DNA of 54,942 bases from Pseudomonadota bacterium (lineage in GTDB: Bacteria; Pseudomonadota; Gammaproteobacteria; Burkholderiales; Burkholderiaceae_F). This document shows positions 18,796 through 31,468 of the stretch, piece by piece (the stretch's first letter is position 1; every line of letters starts with the position of its first letter). Below the pieces are notes generated by a model. It ran no database searches and was not told the origin of the DNA. It worked only from the letters and a program-made list of their open reading frames with translations. The stretch is from NCBI GenBank assembly GCA_029778535.1, contig JAKOQB010000012.1:1-54942 (forward strand), given 5' to 3'. A program made the position numbers and the translations under genes.

Positions 18796-19500
18796 ATGAG
18801 CGCGGCGCGCGCGGTCGCCCGCGTTCTGGGCTGGGTGCTTCTGGCCGCGGCGCTGATCGTGCTGGCGCTGCAGCCGTGGTACTTCGGCTGGATCGTCTTC
18901 TGGCGCTGGTACGACCCGGGCGCAACCGCGTTCATGCAGCGCGAACTGGCGCGGCTGCGGCAGACCCGGCCGCAGGCCACGCTGCGCCATCAATGGGTCG
19001 CCTATGACCGCATCTCCAATCACCTGAAGCGCGCGGTGATCACGTCGGAGGACGCGCGCTTCACCGAGCACGAGGGCGTGGACTGGGAGGCGATCGAGAA
19101 GGCGTACGAGAGCAATTTGCGCCGCGGCCGCATCGCGCGCGGCGGCTCGACGATCACGCAGCAGCTCGCCAAGAATCTGTTCCTGTCGCCCGAGCGCAGC
19201 TATCTGCGCAAGGGGCAGGAACTGATCCTGACCTACATGATCGAGCTCGTTTGGGACAAGCGCCGCATCCTTGAGGTGTATCTGAACGTCGCACAATGGG
19301 GTGAAGGCTTGTTCGGCGCGGAGGCGGCGGCGCGCCACTACTACGGCATCTCGGCCGCGCAGCTCGGCGCCGAGCAGTCGGCGCGGCTGGCGGCGATGCT
19401 GCCGCGCCCGCGCTTCTACGACCGCAACCGCGGCTCCGCCCACCTCGCGCGGCGCACCGAGGCGATCCTGCGCTACATCAACGACGCGCAGTTGCCGTGA
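18796..19500 (+). CDS. mtgA: Monofunctional biosynthetic peptidoglycan transglycosylase
   Basis: MtgA polymerises lipid II into glycan strands at the periplasmic face of the inner membrane (GT51 family). It has an N-terminal membrane helix (about 11-30), the catalytic Glu85 in SEDARF, the motif GGSTITQQLAKN (117-128) and the later ILEVYLNVAQWGEGLFG (158-174). There is no transpeptidase domain, consistent with the 234-aa length. The aroE-mtgA order is common in betaproteobacteria. Confidence 0.96.
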   Translation: MSAARAVARVLGWVLLAAALIVLALQPWYFGWIVFWRWYDPGATAFMQRELARLRQTRPQATLRHQWVAYDRISNHLKRAVITSEDARFTEHEGVDWEAIEKAYESNLRRGRIARGGSTITQQLAKNLFLSPERSYLRKGQELILTYMIELVWDKRRILEVYLNVAQWGEGLFGAEAAARHYYGISAAQLGAEQSARLAAMLPRPRFYDRNRGSAHLARRTEAILRYINDAQLP

Positions 19501-19517
19501 GCAGGCGCGGGCGCGCC

Positions 19518-19523
19518 TAGAAT
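19518..19523 (+). promoter_or_regulatory. Candidate -10 box for mgtE
   Basis: TAGAAT followed by CGCG, 70 bp before the mgtE ATG in the mtgA-mgtE gap. No clear -35. Confidence 0.35.
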
Positions 19524-19593
19524 CGCGTCCGCCGTGCGCGCGCCGGGCGGCCTTGGGCGCGAATCCCCGAGTGCGTCGCGCGAAGGCAATCCG

Positions 19594-21096
19594 ATGAGCG
19601 AGTTCGAGCACACCCGCGTTCCGCCGCAGATCGATCCGGCCTCCACGCCCGCGCGCGATCCGGAGGAGGCGCAGCGCGCGCTCGCGCGCGTGCAGGCGCT
19701 GCTGGAGAAGCAGCGGCGCGTCGAGTCGCTGGTCGAGCGCGAGCAGACGCCGGCGCAGGACAAGAGGCCGCTGGTCGAGCAGCTCGTCCATCGGCAGCAC
19801 CTGACCGAGCTGAAATCGATCGTCGACCGGCTGCATCCGGCCGACGTCGCGTACGTGCTCGAGGCGCTGCCGCCCGAGGACCGGATCACGGTTTGGGACA
19901 GCGTGAAGGCCGAGATCGACGGCGAGGTGCTGCTCGAGGTGTCCGACGCGGTGCGCGAGTCGCTGATCGCGGCGATGGACCCCGCCGAACTGGTGGCGGC
20001 GGCGCAGACGCTCGAGGCCGACGAGCTGGCCGACCTCGCGCCGCACCTGCCGCCCGAAGTGGTCGAAAGCGTGTCGCAGACGCTGACCACGAAGGAGCGT
20101 GCGCAGTTGCACGCGGCGATGAGTTACCCCGAGGATTCGGTCGGCGCGCGCATGGATTTCGAGCTGCTGTCGATCCGCGACGACGTGACGCTCGAGGTCG
20201 TGCTGCGTTATCTGCGCGGCTTCGACAGCCTGCCGCACCACACCGACCAGGTGTTCGTCGTCGATCGCGAGGGCATGCTGCGCGGCGCGCTGCCGCTGGA
20301 CCGACTGCTGGTGAGCCAGCCCGACACGGCGGTGGCGGCGGTGATGAAAACCGACGTGCTGACGCTTGCGCCGATGGACGATGTCGGCGAGGTCGCGCAG
20401 GCGTTCGAGCGCTACGACCTGGTGTCGGCGCCGGTGGTCGATGCCAACGGCCGACTGGTCGGTCGTCTGACGGTCGACAAGGTGGTCGACGTGATCCGCG
20501 AGGAAAGCGAACAGGAAGTGCTGGCCGCCGCCGGCCTGCGCGAGGAGGAGGATCTGTTCGCCAGCGTGTGGCAGTCGGCGAAGAACCGCTGGCTGTGGCT
20601 GGCGGTAAACCTGTGCACCGCGTTCTTCGCGTCGCGCGTGATCGGCGCGTTCGAACTGACGATCGAGAAGGTCGTCGCGCTGGCCACGCTGATGACGATC
20701 GTGATGGGGATCTCCGGCAACTCGGGCAACCAGACGATGACGTTGATGATCCGCTCGATCGCGCTCGGGCAGGTCACCGGCGCCAACGCGAAGCGGCTGA
20801 TCTTCAAGGAGCTCGCGATCGCGGGGCTGAACGGCCTCGTGTGGGGCGGCATCGCCGGCTCGGTGGCGTGGTGGCTCTACGCCGATATACCGCAGGGCCC
20901 GCTGATCGGTGCCACGATGCTGATCGCGATGACCCTGAACATGACGGTCGGCGCGCTGGTCGGCATGTTCGTACCATTGACGCTGCAGCGCCTCGGCCGT
21001 GACCCGGCGCTGGGCTCGTCGGTGCTGCTGACGTTCACCACGGACAGCATGGGCGTGTTCATCTTCCTCGGTCTGGCGACGCTTCTTTTCCGCTGA
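19594..21096 (+). CDS. mgtE: MgtE family magnesium transporter
   Basis: A 500-aa Mg2+ channel/transporter. The cytosolic MgtE N domain (about 40-150) contains the LHPADVAYVLEALP segment. Tandem CBS domains follow (about 150-275, with VMKTDVLTLAPMDDVGEVA). Five transmembrane helices lie from about 320 to 500, including the pore-region GISGNSGNQTMTLMIRSIALG. I start at the ATG giving MSEFEH, preceded by an AAGG, because the upstream in-frame extension has no family character. No Mg2+-sensing leader is visible. Its last 38 bp overlap the 3' end of the convergent exported-protein gene. Confidence 0.95.
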   Translation: MSEFEHTRVPPQIDPASTPARDPEEAQRALARVQALLEKQRRVESLVEREQTPAQDKRPLVEQLVHRQHLTELKSIVDRLHPADVAYVLEALPPEDRITVWDSVKAEIDGEVLLEVSDAVRESLIAAMDPAELVAAAQTLEADELADLAPHLPPEVVESVSQTLTTKERAQLHAAMSYPEDSVGARMDFELLSIRDDVTLEVVLRYLRGFDSLPHHTDQVFVVDREGMLRGALPLDRLLVSQPDTAVAAVMKTDVLTLAPMDDVGEVAQAFERYDLVSAPVVDANGRLVGRLTVDKVVDVIREESEQEVLAAAGLREEEDLFASVWQSAKNRWLWLAVNLCTAFFASRVIGAFELTIEKVVALATLMTIVMGISGNSGNQTMTLMIRSIALGQVTGANAKRLIFKELAIAGLNGLVWGGIAGSVAWWLYADIPQGPLIGATMLIAMTLNMTVGALVGMFVPLTLQRLGRDPALGSSVLLTFTTDSMGVFIFLGLATLLFR

Positions 21097-21712
21097 GTTT
21101 CTTCTTCGCTTTCCTCTTGGCCGGCTTTCCGGCTTTCGACTTGGCCGGCGGTGCGGACGACGCCATCGTCGGATGAATCGCGCACTCCTGTTCGACCCGG
21201 GCCGCCACGCTTTGCAGGCGCGCGGCGATTTCGCGCGACACCGGCGCGTCGGGGTGGTTGCGGATGAAGTCGTAATCGGCCGCCAGCGCGTCGACGCACA
21301 TCCGGTCGCGCACAAACGGCTGCGGCTGCGCGCGCGCCTTCGCGTCGGCGCCGCAGCTCAGATCGCCGAGCCAGAGCCGGCGCGCCTCGTCGAAACGCGC
21401 GGCCCATTCGCGTCCGCGCTTCACGTCGCGCGCGCGGCAGTAAGCGGCCGCAAGGCCGGCCCACGCGAGTTCGTTGGTCGCCTGCAGGCGCGGCAGTCCG
21501 GCGGCCTGGTCGAACAGCGCCACTGCATCGGCCGCACGTCCGGCCGACAGCGCCTGTTCGCCGTCGCACACGGCGCGCATGAATCCGTCGAGCCGCCCGG
21601 TTTCGGCCAGGCACAGGCCGAGCGTTGTCTCGGCGGCGGCGTTCGCGGCGAACAGCACCGACAGCGCGATCGACGCCGCGCTGCGCAGCGCGAACGACAG
21701 GGCGCGCTTCAA
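21059..21712 (-). CDS. Exported TPR-like protein with Lys-rich tail
   Basis: A 217-aa protein starting with a classical signal peptide (KRALSFALRS then a hydrophobic core ending AANAAA, cleavage about residue 27). The mature part has helix-turn-helix repeats of TPR type (ALSAGRAADAVALFDQAAGL), scattered Cys residues and a Lys/Ala-rich C-terminus. The best start is TTG 21712, which overlaps the KTSC stop (TTGA); no ATG or GTG lies nearby in frame. Its last 38 bp overlap mgtE on the other strand. Function unknown; I do not recognise a named family. Confidence 0.65.
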   Translation of the reverse strand: MKRALSFALRSAASIALSVLFAANAAAETTLGLCLAETGRLDGFMRAVCDGEQALSAGRAADAVALFDQAAGLPRLQATNELAWAGLAAAYCRARDVKRGREWAARFDEARRLWLGDLSCGADAKARAQPQPFVRDRMCVDALAADYDFIRNHPDAPVSREIAARLQSVAARVEQECAIHPTMASSAPPAKSKAGKPAKRKAKKKLSGKEASPDRGR

Positions 21713-21927
21713 CTCACGCGCCGCAGCGTGAACTCTTCCTGGATCGTGTCCTTGTACACGCTCGCCGGCGAACTGCTCGCCAGGAAGCGGCGTGCGATCT
21801 CCTCGCCGACGGCGGTGTGCTGGATGATCGAGCCGTTGTCGAATTCGATCTCGAGCACGCGGCTGGCGCGGTCGTAGCCGGCGGATTTGATTCCGCCGCG
21901 GCGGATGGGTTTGCGTTCGATCGGCAT
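21709..21927 (-). CDS. KTSC domain small protein
   Basis: A 72-aa basic protein with the KTSC fold. SAGYDRASRVLEIEFDNGS gives the first strands and FLASSSPASVYKDTIQEEF the helical end. KTSC domains occur alone or fused to lysyl-tRNA synthetase-like or phage proteins and are suspected to bind nucleic acid; no role is proven. An ideal AGGAGG site lies 5 bp before the ATG. It starts 9 bp after the ubiD stop and overlaps the next gene, so the three form an operon. Confidence 0.8.
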   Translation of the reverse strand: MPIERKPIRRGGIKSAGYDRASRVLEIEFDNGSIIQHTAVGEEIARRFLASSSPASVYKDTIQEEFTLRRVS

Positions 21928-21936
21928 CTGTTCCTC

Positions 21937-23460
21937 CTATAGACCGAGCTCCGTCCAGATGGCGTCGATGCGCGCCTTCACCGCCGCATCCATCGCGATC
22001 GGGCGACCCCAGGCGCGCTGCGTCTCGCCCGGCATCTTGTTGGTCGCATCGATTCCCATCTTGCTGCCCAGGCCGGATACCGGCGACGCGAAATCGAGGT
22101 AGTCGATCGGCGTGTTGTCGACCAGCACCGTGTCGCGCGCCGGATCGACGCGGGTCGTGATCGCCCACACGACTTCCTTCCAGTCGCGCGCGTCGATGTC
22201 GTCGTCGACCACGACGATGAACTTCGTGTACATGAACTGGCGCAGGAAGCTCCACACCCCCATCATCACGCGCTGCGCATGGCCGGGATACTGCTTGCGC
22301 ATCGACACCACCGCCAGCCGATAGCTGCAGCCCTCGGGCGGCAGGTAGAAGTCGACGATCTCGGGAAACGTGCGGCGCAGGATCGGGACGAAGACCTCGT
22401 TCAGCGCAACGCCGAGCACCGCGGGTTCGTCCGGCGGCTTGCCGGTGTAGGTCGAGTGATAGATCGGGTTTCGCCGCAGCGTGATGCGGTCGATCGTGAA
22501 CACCGGGAACCATTCGCGCTCGTTGTAGTAGCCGGTGTGATCGCCGAACGGCCCTTCGAGCGCGACCTCGTAGCCGAGGTTCGGTCGCGGCGGCGCCGAC
22601 GTGTTGGCCACCGGTGCCGGTTCGGATTCCGGTTGGATATGTCCTTCGAGCACGATCTCCGCGAGCGCCGGCACCTGCAGGTCGCTGCCCAGGCAGCGCG
22701 TGACCTCCGTTCGAGCGCCGCGCAGCAGCCCGGCGAACTGGTACTCCGACAACGTGTCCGGCACCGGGGTTACGGCGCCAAGTATGGTTGCCGGATCGGC
22801 GCCGATCACGACGGCGAGCGGAAAGGCTTGGCCTGGACGGGCCAGCCGGTGATCGCGGAAATCCAGCGCGCCACCCCGGTGCGGCAGCCAACGCATGATT
22901 ACCTTGTTGGGGGCGATGACCTGCTGCCGGTAGATGCCGAGGTTCTGCCGTTTCTTGTGCGGGCCGCGCGTCACCACGAGACCCCAGGTGATCAGCGGCG
23001 CCACGTCGTCCGGCCAGCAGGTCTGGATCGGCAGGCGCCCGAGGTCGACTTCCCGCCCCTCCCAGACCGTCTCCTGGCAGGCGCCGCCTCGGACCTGCTT
23101 CGGTGCCATGTCCCACAACGCCGATTTCAAGGCGGCGAGTTTGCCGATTGCATCGCGTACGCCCGCCGGCGCCGCGGGTTCCTTCAACGACGCGAGCAGT
23201 TCCCCGACCTCGCGCAATGCTTCGACGCTCGCGGCACCCATGCCGAGCGCGACGCGCCGGGCTGTTCCGAACAGATTGCCGAGGACCGGGATGCTGTGAC
23301 CTGCGGGCCGCTCAAACAGCAGTGCCGGCCCCTGCAACCGCAGTACCCGATCGCAGATCTCCGTCATTTCGAGCTGGGCCGACACCTCGGCGGAGACACG
23401 CTTCAGCTCGCCCTCGCGCTCGAGCCAGCCCACGAAATCCCGCAAGTCAGAGTACTTCAT
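21937..23460 (-). CDS. ubiD: UbiD-family decarboxylase (3-octaprenyl-4-hydroxybenzoate decarboxylase)
   Basis: A 507-aa UbiD enzyme, which decarboxylates the polyprenylated hydroxybenzoate intermediate of ubiquinone synthesis using prenylated FMN made by UbiX. N-terminal [22 protein letters not shown] is the family start. Later hallmarks are [31 protein letters not shown] and [15 protein letters not shown], the last near the cofactor and substrate site. The ATG at 23460 has a GGCGGAG before it; in-frame sequence further up is not family-like. Divergent from the lytic transglycosylase across a 475-bp spacer. Confidence 0.94.
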   Translation of the reverse strand: MKYSDLRDFVGWLEREGELKRVSAEVSAQLEMTEICDRVLRLQGPALLFERPAGHSIPVLGNLFGTARRVALGMGAASVEALREVGELLASLKEPAAPAGVRDAIGKLAALKSALWDMAPKQVRGGACQETVWEGREVDLGRLPIQTCWPDDVAPLITWGLVVTRGPHKKRQNLGIYRQQVIAPNKVIMRWLPHRGGALDFRDHRLARPGQAFPLAVVIGADPATILGAVTPVPDTLSEYQFAGLLRGARTEVTRCLGSDLQVPALAEIVLEGHIQPESEPAPVANTSAPPRPNLGYEVALEGPFGDHTGYYNEREWFPVFTIDRITLRRNPIYHSTYTGKPPDEPAVLGVALNEVFVPILRRTFPEIVDFYLPPEGCSYRLAVVSMRKQYPGHAQRVMMGVWSFLRQFMYTKFIVVVDDDIDARDWKEVVWAITTRVDPARDTVLVDNTPIDYLDFASPVSGLGSKMGIDATNKMPGETQRAWGRPIAMDAAVKARIDAIWTELGL

Positions 23461-23648
23461 CGACTCCGCCCACCATATGCGCCGCAACAAGTGATCGCCC
23501 GCTGATCGGCCAGAATTCCCATGAAGTCGCGCCAAACGAAAGAAATATCGCGTTTTCTGCTCGCAATTCCGAAATTTCACGCGCCCGTAACAACGGGCCG
23601 CTTCGGGCCGGGCGGTGGTGCGTAGCAGAAATGCGGCCGGTTTTCGAG

Positions 23649-23676
23649 TTGACGCTCCGCCGAGTGCCAATACAAT
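23649..23676 (+). promoter_or_regulatory. Sigma-70 promoter for the lytic transglycosylase
   Basis: TTGACG (23649-23654) and TACAAT (23671-23676) are separated by 16 bp, each five of six to the consensus. This is the best promoter pair in the window. It lies about 250 bp before the SLT gene start, implying a long 5' leader. Confidence 0.72.
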
Positions 23677-23682
23677 GCCTTC

Positions 23683-23935
23683 CACTATTCGGCCTAGCTC
23701 CCGCGCGGGCGCTGCCTGGATAGGACGGCGTGAGGCGCCGGATCCATGGAGAGGTGCTCCTGGGGTTCCGGGTGACCCTTTCACCCGAGTCGCTGGCGGG
23801 CCTGACTGAGCGGGTCGGTCCAGCGAGTAAGCAGCGGCCGGAAATGCACGTGGACTTTCCGGTCATCGTTCCAACCTGTGAGTGACGACTCGTCGGAGCT
23901 GTTTGCCGGCGGCCGCTCAACATAAGGAGGTACGC
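23683..23935 (+). promoter_or_regulatory. Long hairpin-rich 5' leader of the SLT gene
   Basis: The roughly 250-nt leader holds several self-complementary blocks in a row: CGGGTGA/TCACCCG (23769-23787), TCGCTGG/CCAGCGA (23790-23826) and GGCCGGAAA/TTTCCGGTC (23836-23864, with one G-T pair). A weaker bulged hairpin around CCATGGAG/CTCCTGG lies before them. It ends in a strong AAGGAGG. I do not recognise a known riboswitch class. The remaining 23461-23682 holds the ubiD ribosome site and a small CCCGT/ACGGG hairpin but no gene. Confidence 0.5.
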
Positions 23936-24841
23936 ATGTTCAGTGCCACGAATTATGCGCTCCAGCGCGAAAGCGACCCGGTCGCGATACTGGCCGAGGT
24001 CGGGCGCGATCTGATCCGGGGTGCGATTCTTTTCGCCAGGTTGACGGTCCTTCTGGCCGGCTGCATCACGCTGATCGTCGGCGGCACGTTGGCCGTCAGC
24101 GGCGATGCGCGCTCGCGCCTGATCGAACAGGCGATCGAGATCGCGACGTCGATCCCCGCCGTGGCGATCGAGGTAGCGGACCGGGTGTCGGCCACCCCGC
24201 GCAACATGATGGGAGCGATCGAGCAACTGACGGCCACTCCGGCGCCGGTCGCACTCGAGCCGCAGCAGAAGCATGTCGCGCAGTATCTTGCGCGGCGCTA
24301 CCGGGTGGCTGATGAGGCGGTCCGGCTGATCGTCGCGTCTGCCTACGAAACCGGGCGCACCATCGGCCTCGATCCGCTGCTGATCCTTGCGGTCACCGCG
24401 GTCGAGTCGAGCCTGAATCCATTTGCAGAAAGTGCAGTGGGTGCGCAGGGCCTGATGCAAGTGATGACTCGCGTCCACGCCGACAAGTTCGAGGCCCATG
24501 GCGGTGATCACGCGGCGCTGGATCCGATCGCGAACCTGAAGGTCGGGTCGATGATCCTCAAGGACCTGGTCCGCCGGGGAGGTTCGGTCGAGCGCGGCCT
24601 GCAGCTTTATGTGGGTGCTGGCAACCTGCCCGACGATTCCGGCTATGCGGCGCGCGTGATGGCGGAGCACGGCCGGCTGTCGGTCGCTGCGGCTGGACGG
24701 GTCGAGCGGGCGCTTGCCGCGGGTCGTGCACCGGCGCCGCCCGCCGAAAGCAAGGCGGTCAAGGTCGAGTCGGAACCGCATCCGTCGCAGCCGGCGCCGG
24801 CCGCCGCACCGGCCGAAGCCGACGGCGCGAAAGCGACCTGA
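23936..24841 (+). CDS. Membrane-anchored lytic transglycosylase (SLT domain)
   Basis: A 301-aa protein with one N-terminal membrane helix (about 33-55) and a lysozyme-like SLT domain (about 108-220). The catalytic Glu157 is in AVESSLNPFAES, followed by GAQGLMQVM (169-177) and a later YVGAGN loop. It would cleave murein glycan with formation of 1,6-anhydro-MurNAc. The C-terminal 60 residues are Ala/Pro-rich low complexity. AAGGAGG lies 5 bp before the ATG; an upstream in-frame start lacks such a site. LLAGC at residues 39-43 looks like a lipobox but lies inside the hydrophobic helix, so I read it as a transmembrane anchor. Confidence 0.9.
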   Translation: MFSATNYALQRESDPVAILAEVGRDLIRGAILFARLTVLLAGCITLIVGGTLAVSGDARSRLIEQAIEIATSIPAVAIEVADRVSATPRNMMGAIEQLTATPAPVALEPQQKHVAQYLARRYRVADEAVRLIVASAYETGRTIGLDPLLILAVTAVESSLNPFAESAVGAQGLMQVMTRVHADKFEAHGGDHAALDPIANLKVGSMILKDLVRRGGSVERGLQLYVGAGNLPDDSGYAARVMAEHGRLSVAAAGRVERALAAGRAPAPPAESKAVKVESEPHPSQPAPAAAPAEADGAKAT

Positions 24842-24850
24842 GTTCCGGCA

Positions 24851-26017
24851 TTACCGGCGGCGCGCGAGGTAATCGCGCAGCTTTCGCACGGCTTCTTCAA
24901 GCCGCGCGAGGCTGGTCGCGTAGGAGACGCGCACGAAGCGCTGCGGCGCGGCCCGTCCGAAGTCCCGCCCCGGAACCAGGCACACGCCCGCTTTCTCGAG
25001 CAAGTCGAAGCAGAACGGCCAACTGTCGACGCCGAAGCGGCTGATATCGGCGTATACGTAGAAGGCGCCGTCCGGCGTGACCGGCACGTCGAACCCGAGT
25101 TCACGCAGTGCCGGGACCAGGAAATCGCGCCGACGGGCGAACTCGCGGCGCCGCTCCTCGTAGATGCCAAGCGACTCGTCGGTGAAGCACGCCAGCGCTG
25201 CCCGCTGCGCGATCGTGGAGGCGCAGATGAAGAGGTTCTGTTCCAGCTTCTCGACCGCCGCCGTCAGGGACGCGGGGACGACGAGCCAGCCGAGCCGCCA
25301 GCCGGTCATGCCGAAGTACTTGGAGAAACTGTTGATGACGATGACCTCGTCGGAAATCGCGAGCGCGGTCGACGGCGGCGCGTCGTAGTTCAGTCCCTGG
25401 TAGATCTCGTCGACGATCGCAAAACCGCGCCGTGCGAAGACCGCGCGAATCACGTCGGCGAGCGCGGCCGGCGCGATCGACGTTCCGGTGGGGTTCGAGG
25501 GTGATGCCAGCAACACGCCGGCCGTCCGGCTCGACCATGCGGCTTCGATCGCGGCGGCGCTCAGATGGAAGCACTGCGAAGCATCGGTCGGGATCAGACG
25601 CGCGCGGCCGCCGAGCACGGCGGCGAAGTGCCGATTGCACGGGTAGCACGGGTCGGGCATCAGCACCTCGGCGTCGTGCTCGAGCACGGCGGCGAATGCC
25701 AGCAGCAACGCGGCCGAAGCGCCGGCGGTGATGAAGATCTGCTCGGGCGCAACGGCGACGCCGAATCGGGTCGCGTAATGTCCCGATATCGCCGTGCGCA
25801 ATTCGTCGATCCCCGCCGCCGGCGTGTACCGGGTGCGGCCCTGATCGAGCGCGTCCTTCGCGGCCTGCAGCACCGGCGCGGGGGCGGTGAAGTCGGGCTC
25901 ACCGATGCTCAGATGGATGATCGATGCGCCGCGCGCCGCCAGTGCCTCGGCGGCCTTCACGACCTCCATCACGTAGAACGGCTCGATCTGCTCGAGCCGC
26001 GATGCCGTCGACGACAC
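24851..26017 (-). CDS. Class I/II PLP-dependent aminotransferase
   Basis: A 388-aa fold-type I aminotransferase. The PLP lysine is Lys233 in SFSKYFGMTGWRLG (230-243), SNPTG is at 174-178, VDEIY at 202-206, and the C-terminal substrate-carboxylate Arg lies in RFVRVSYA. The sequence is close to the aspartate/aromatic aminotransferase group, and the N-terminal HLSIGEPDF supports that. The amino donor cannot be fixed from sequence. Divergent from maeB with a 54-bp gap, and convergent with the SLT gene 9 bp away. Confidence 0.9.
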   Translation of the reverse strand: MSSTASRLEQIEPFYVMEVVKAAEALAARGASIIHLSIGEPDFTAPAPVLQAAKDALDQGRTRYTPAAGIDELRTAISGHYATRFGVAVAPEQIFITAGASAALLLAFAAVLEHDAEVLMPDPCYPCNRHFAAVLGGRARLIPTDASQCFHLSAAAIEAAWSSRTAGVLLASPSNPTGTSIAPAALADVIRAVFARRGFAIVDEIYQGLNYDAPPSTALAISDEVIVINSFSKYFGMTGWRLGWLVVPASLTAAVEKLEQNLFICASTIAQRAALACFTDESLGIYEERRREFARRRDFLVPALRELGFDVPVTPDGAFYVYADISRFGVDSWPFCFDLLEKAGVCLVPGRDFGRAAPQRFVRVSYATSLARLEEAVRKLRDYLARRR

Positions 26018-26039
26018 GATCCCTCCTTGCCGCGGGCGT

Positions 26040-26045
26040 CATAAT
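26040..26045 (+). promoter_or_regulatory. Candidate -10 box for maeB
   Basis: CATAAT followed by GC, 26 bp before the maeB ATG in a very short divergent spacer. No clear -35. Confidence 0.4.
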
Positions 26046-26071
26046 GCACCCCCTGACCCAGGCCGACCCCG

Positions 26072-28372
<2,301 letters not shown>

Positions 28373-28379
28373 CGCGCGC

Positions 28380-28529
28380 GTGGTCCCGATCCGGCCCGGG
28401 TTGCGCAGGCGCGTCCGGCTGTTCGACACCGATCCGGTCCGCGCGGTGATCGAAGCCGGCGAGCGCGCGACCGAGCAGCAGTTGCCGTATCTGCTGCGGC
28501 TGCTCGAGGCGGCAGAGCGAAACGGCTGA
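28380..28529 (+). CDS. Possible small protein (49 aa)
   Basis: A GTG-started frame beginning 8 bp after the maeB stop. It encodes a basic N-terminus (VPIRPGLRRRVRLF) followed by an acidic helix-like stretch (AVIEAGERATEQQLPYLLRLLE). Third codon positions are mostly G or C, like the neighbours. No good ribosome site and no known family, so it could be chance. The rest of 28373-28634 holds nothing else than a TACCAT box (28578-28583), possibly the -10 of the kinase gene. Confidence 0.3.
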   Translation: MVPIRPGLRRRVRLFDTDPVRAVIEAGERATEQQLPYLLRLLEAAERNG

Positions 28530-28634
28530 GCCGTTCGGCTGATCGCGCGGGCCTTCGCCGCGCGCACCGGAGTCGAATACCATCGGCTCCTGATCCGGAC
28601 CGGGTCGCCACCGTGCGACCGCTGCGAACTCCGC

Positions 28635-30424
<1,790 letters not shown>

Positions 30425-30428
<4 letters not shown>

Positions 30429-31468
30429 ATACGCCCACGATGTTGCGCGAATCGATCGGGCGCGTACTGCTGGTCGTCGCGGTCGCGCTGCTGGCCGGCT
30501 GCGCGACGCCCGAGACGGCGCATCGCGCTTCGGCCGCGGTCCCTGCGGCGCGGCCCGATGCGATCGTCGCGCGCAACGACGACTTCGTGATCTACGCGCC
30601 CGAAGAGGGCGACACGCTCGCGTCGCTGGCGCGGCGCTTCCTTGGCACCGAGGAGCGCGCGTGGGAGATCGCCGACTTCAACGGCAGCGCGCGCGTCGAG
30701 CGTGGCCATGTCGTCGTGATTCCGCTGCATGCGGTGAATCCGCGCGGCGTGACCACCGCCGGCTATCAGACGGTTCCGATCCTCACCTATCACCGCGTCG
30801 GTCCGCACGTGAACCGGATGATCGTGACGCCCGATGCCTTCGAAGCGCAGCTCGAATTCTTGAAGCGCAACGACTACCGCGTGATTCGCCTGTCGGACCT
30901 GCCCGACTTCCTCGAGGGCCGCAAGCAGTTGCCCAAGCGCGCGGTGGCGATCACGTTCGACGACGGCCACGTGTCGTCGTACCAGAACGCGTTTCCGCTG
31001 CTGAAGAAGTACGGCTTTCCCGCCACGTACTACCTGTACACGGACTTCCTCGGCGCGCGCGACGCGCTGACCTGGGCGCAGATCCGCGAGATGCACGAGT
31101 CGGGGCTGATCGACTTCCAGGCGCATTCGAAGTCGCATTCGAACCTGATCGTCAAGGGCGCCGACGAGTCCGAGCCGCGCTATCGCGAGCGCCTCGACGT
31201 CGAGATCCGGCAGCCGCGCGACCTGATCCAGCGGCACGTTCCGGCGCGCGTGATCCAGTTCGCGTATCCGTACGGCGACGCGAACGAAGCCGTGCTCGAC
31301 CGGCTGGCGCAGGCGGGCAACTACAAGCTCGGGCTGACCGTCAATCCCGGCGGCAATCCGTTCTTTGCGCAGCCGTTCATGCTGCGCCGGACGATGATCT
31401 TCGGCGACCACGACCTGGCGGCGTTCAAGGCGGCGCTGCAGGTCTTCCGCGAGGTCAACCTGAAATGA
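30425..31468 (+). CDS. LysM-polysaccharide deacetylase lipoprotein
   Basis: A 347-aa lipoprotein (lipobox LAGC, Cys26). A LysM-type murein-binding segment (about 54-101, YAPEEGDTLASLARRFLG) is followed by a NodB carbohydrate esterase 4 domain (about 115-330). Metal and catalytic residues are visible: TFDD with D179 and D180, HSKSH with H234 and H238, and FAYPYGD at 279-285. It probably N-deacetylates peptidoglycan or another exported glycan at the envelope. It overlaps the kinase and the next lipoprotein by 4 bp on each side (ATGA), so all three are translationally coupled, and the kinase may control it or the same process. Confidence 0.92.

Noticed and set aside
13842..21315. Very long open frames on the minus strand (over 1000 codons) opposite rnb, mtgA and mgtE
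   Set aside because: They are antisense shadows of G+C-rich genes: Arg/Ala/His/Gln-rich, low-complexity translation without domains or ribosome sites.
23760..23870. c-di-AMP (ydaO-type) or c-di-GMP riboswitch before the lytic transglycosylase
   Set aside because: The conserved cores of these classes were not found; only generic stems are visible.
24053..24067. Lipobox LLAGC in the lytic transglycosylase
   Set aside because: The Cys is followed by another dozen hydrophobic residues, so a transmembrane anchor fits better than a lipoprotein signal.
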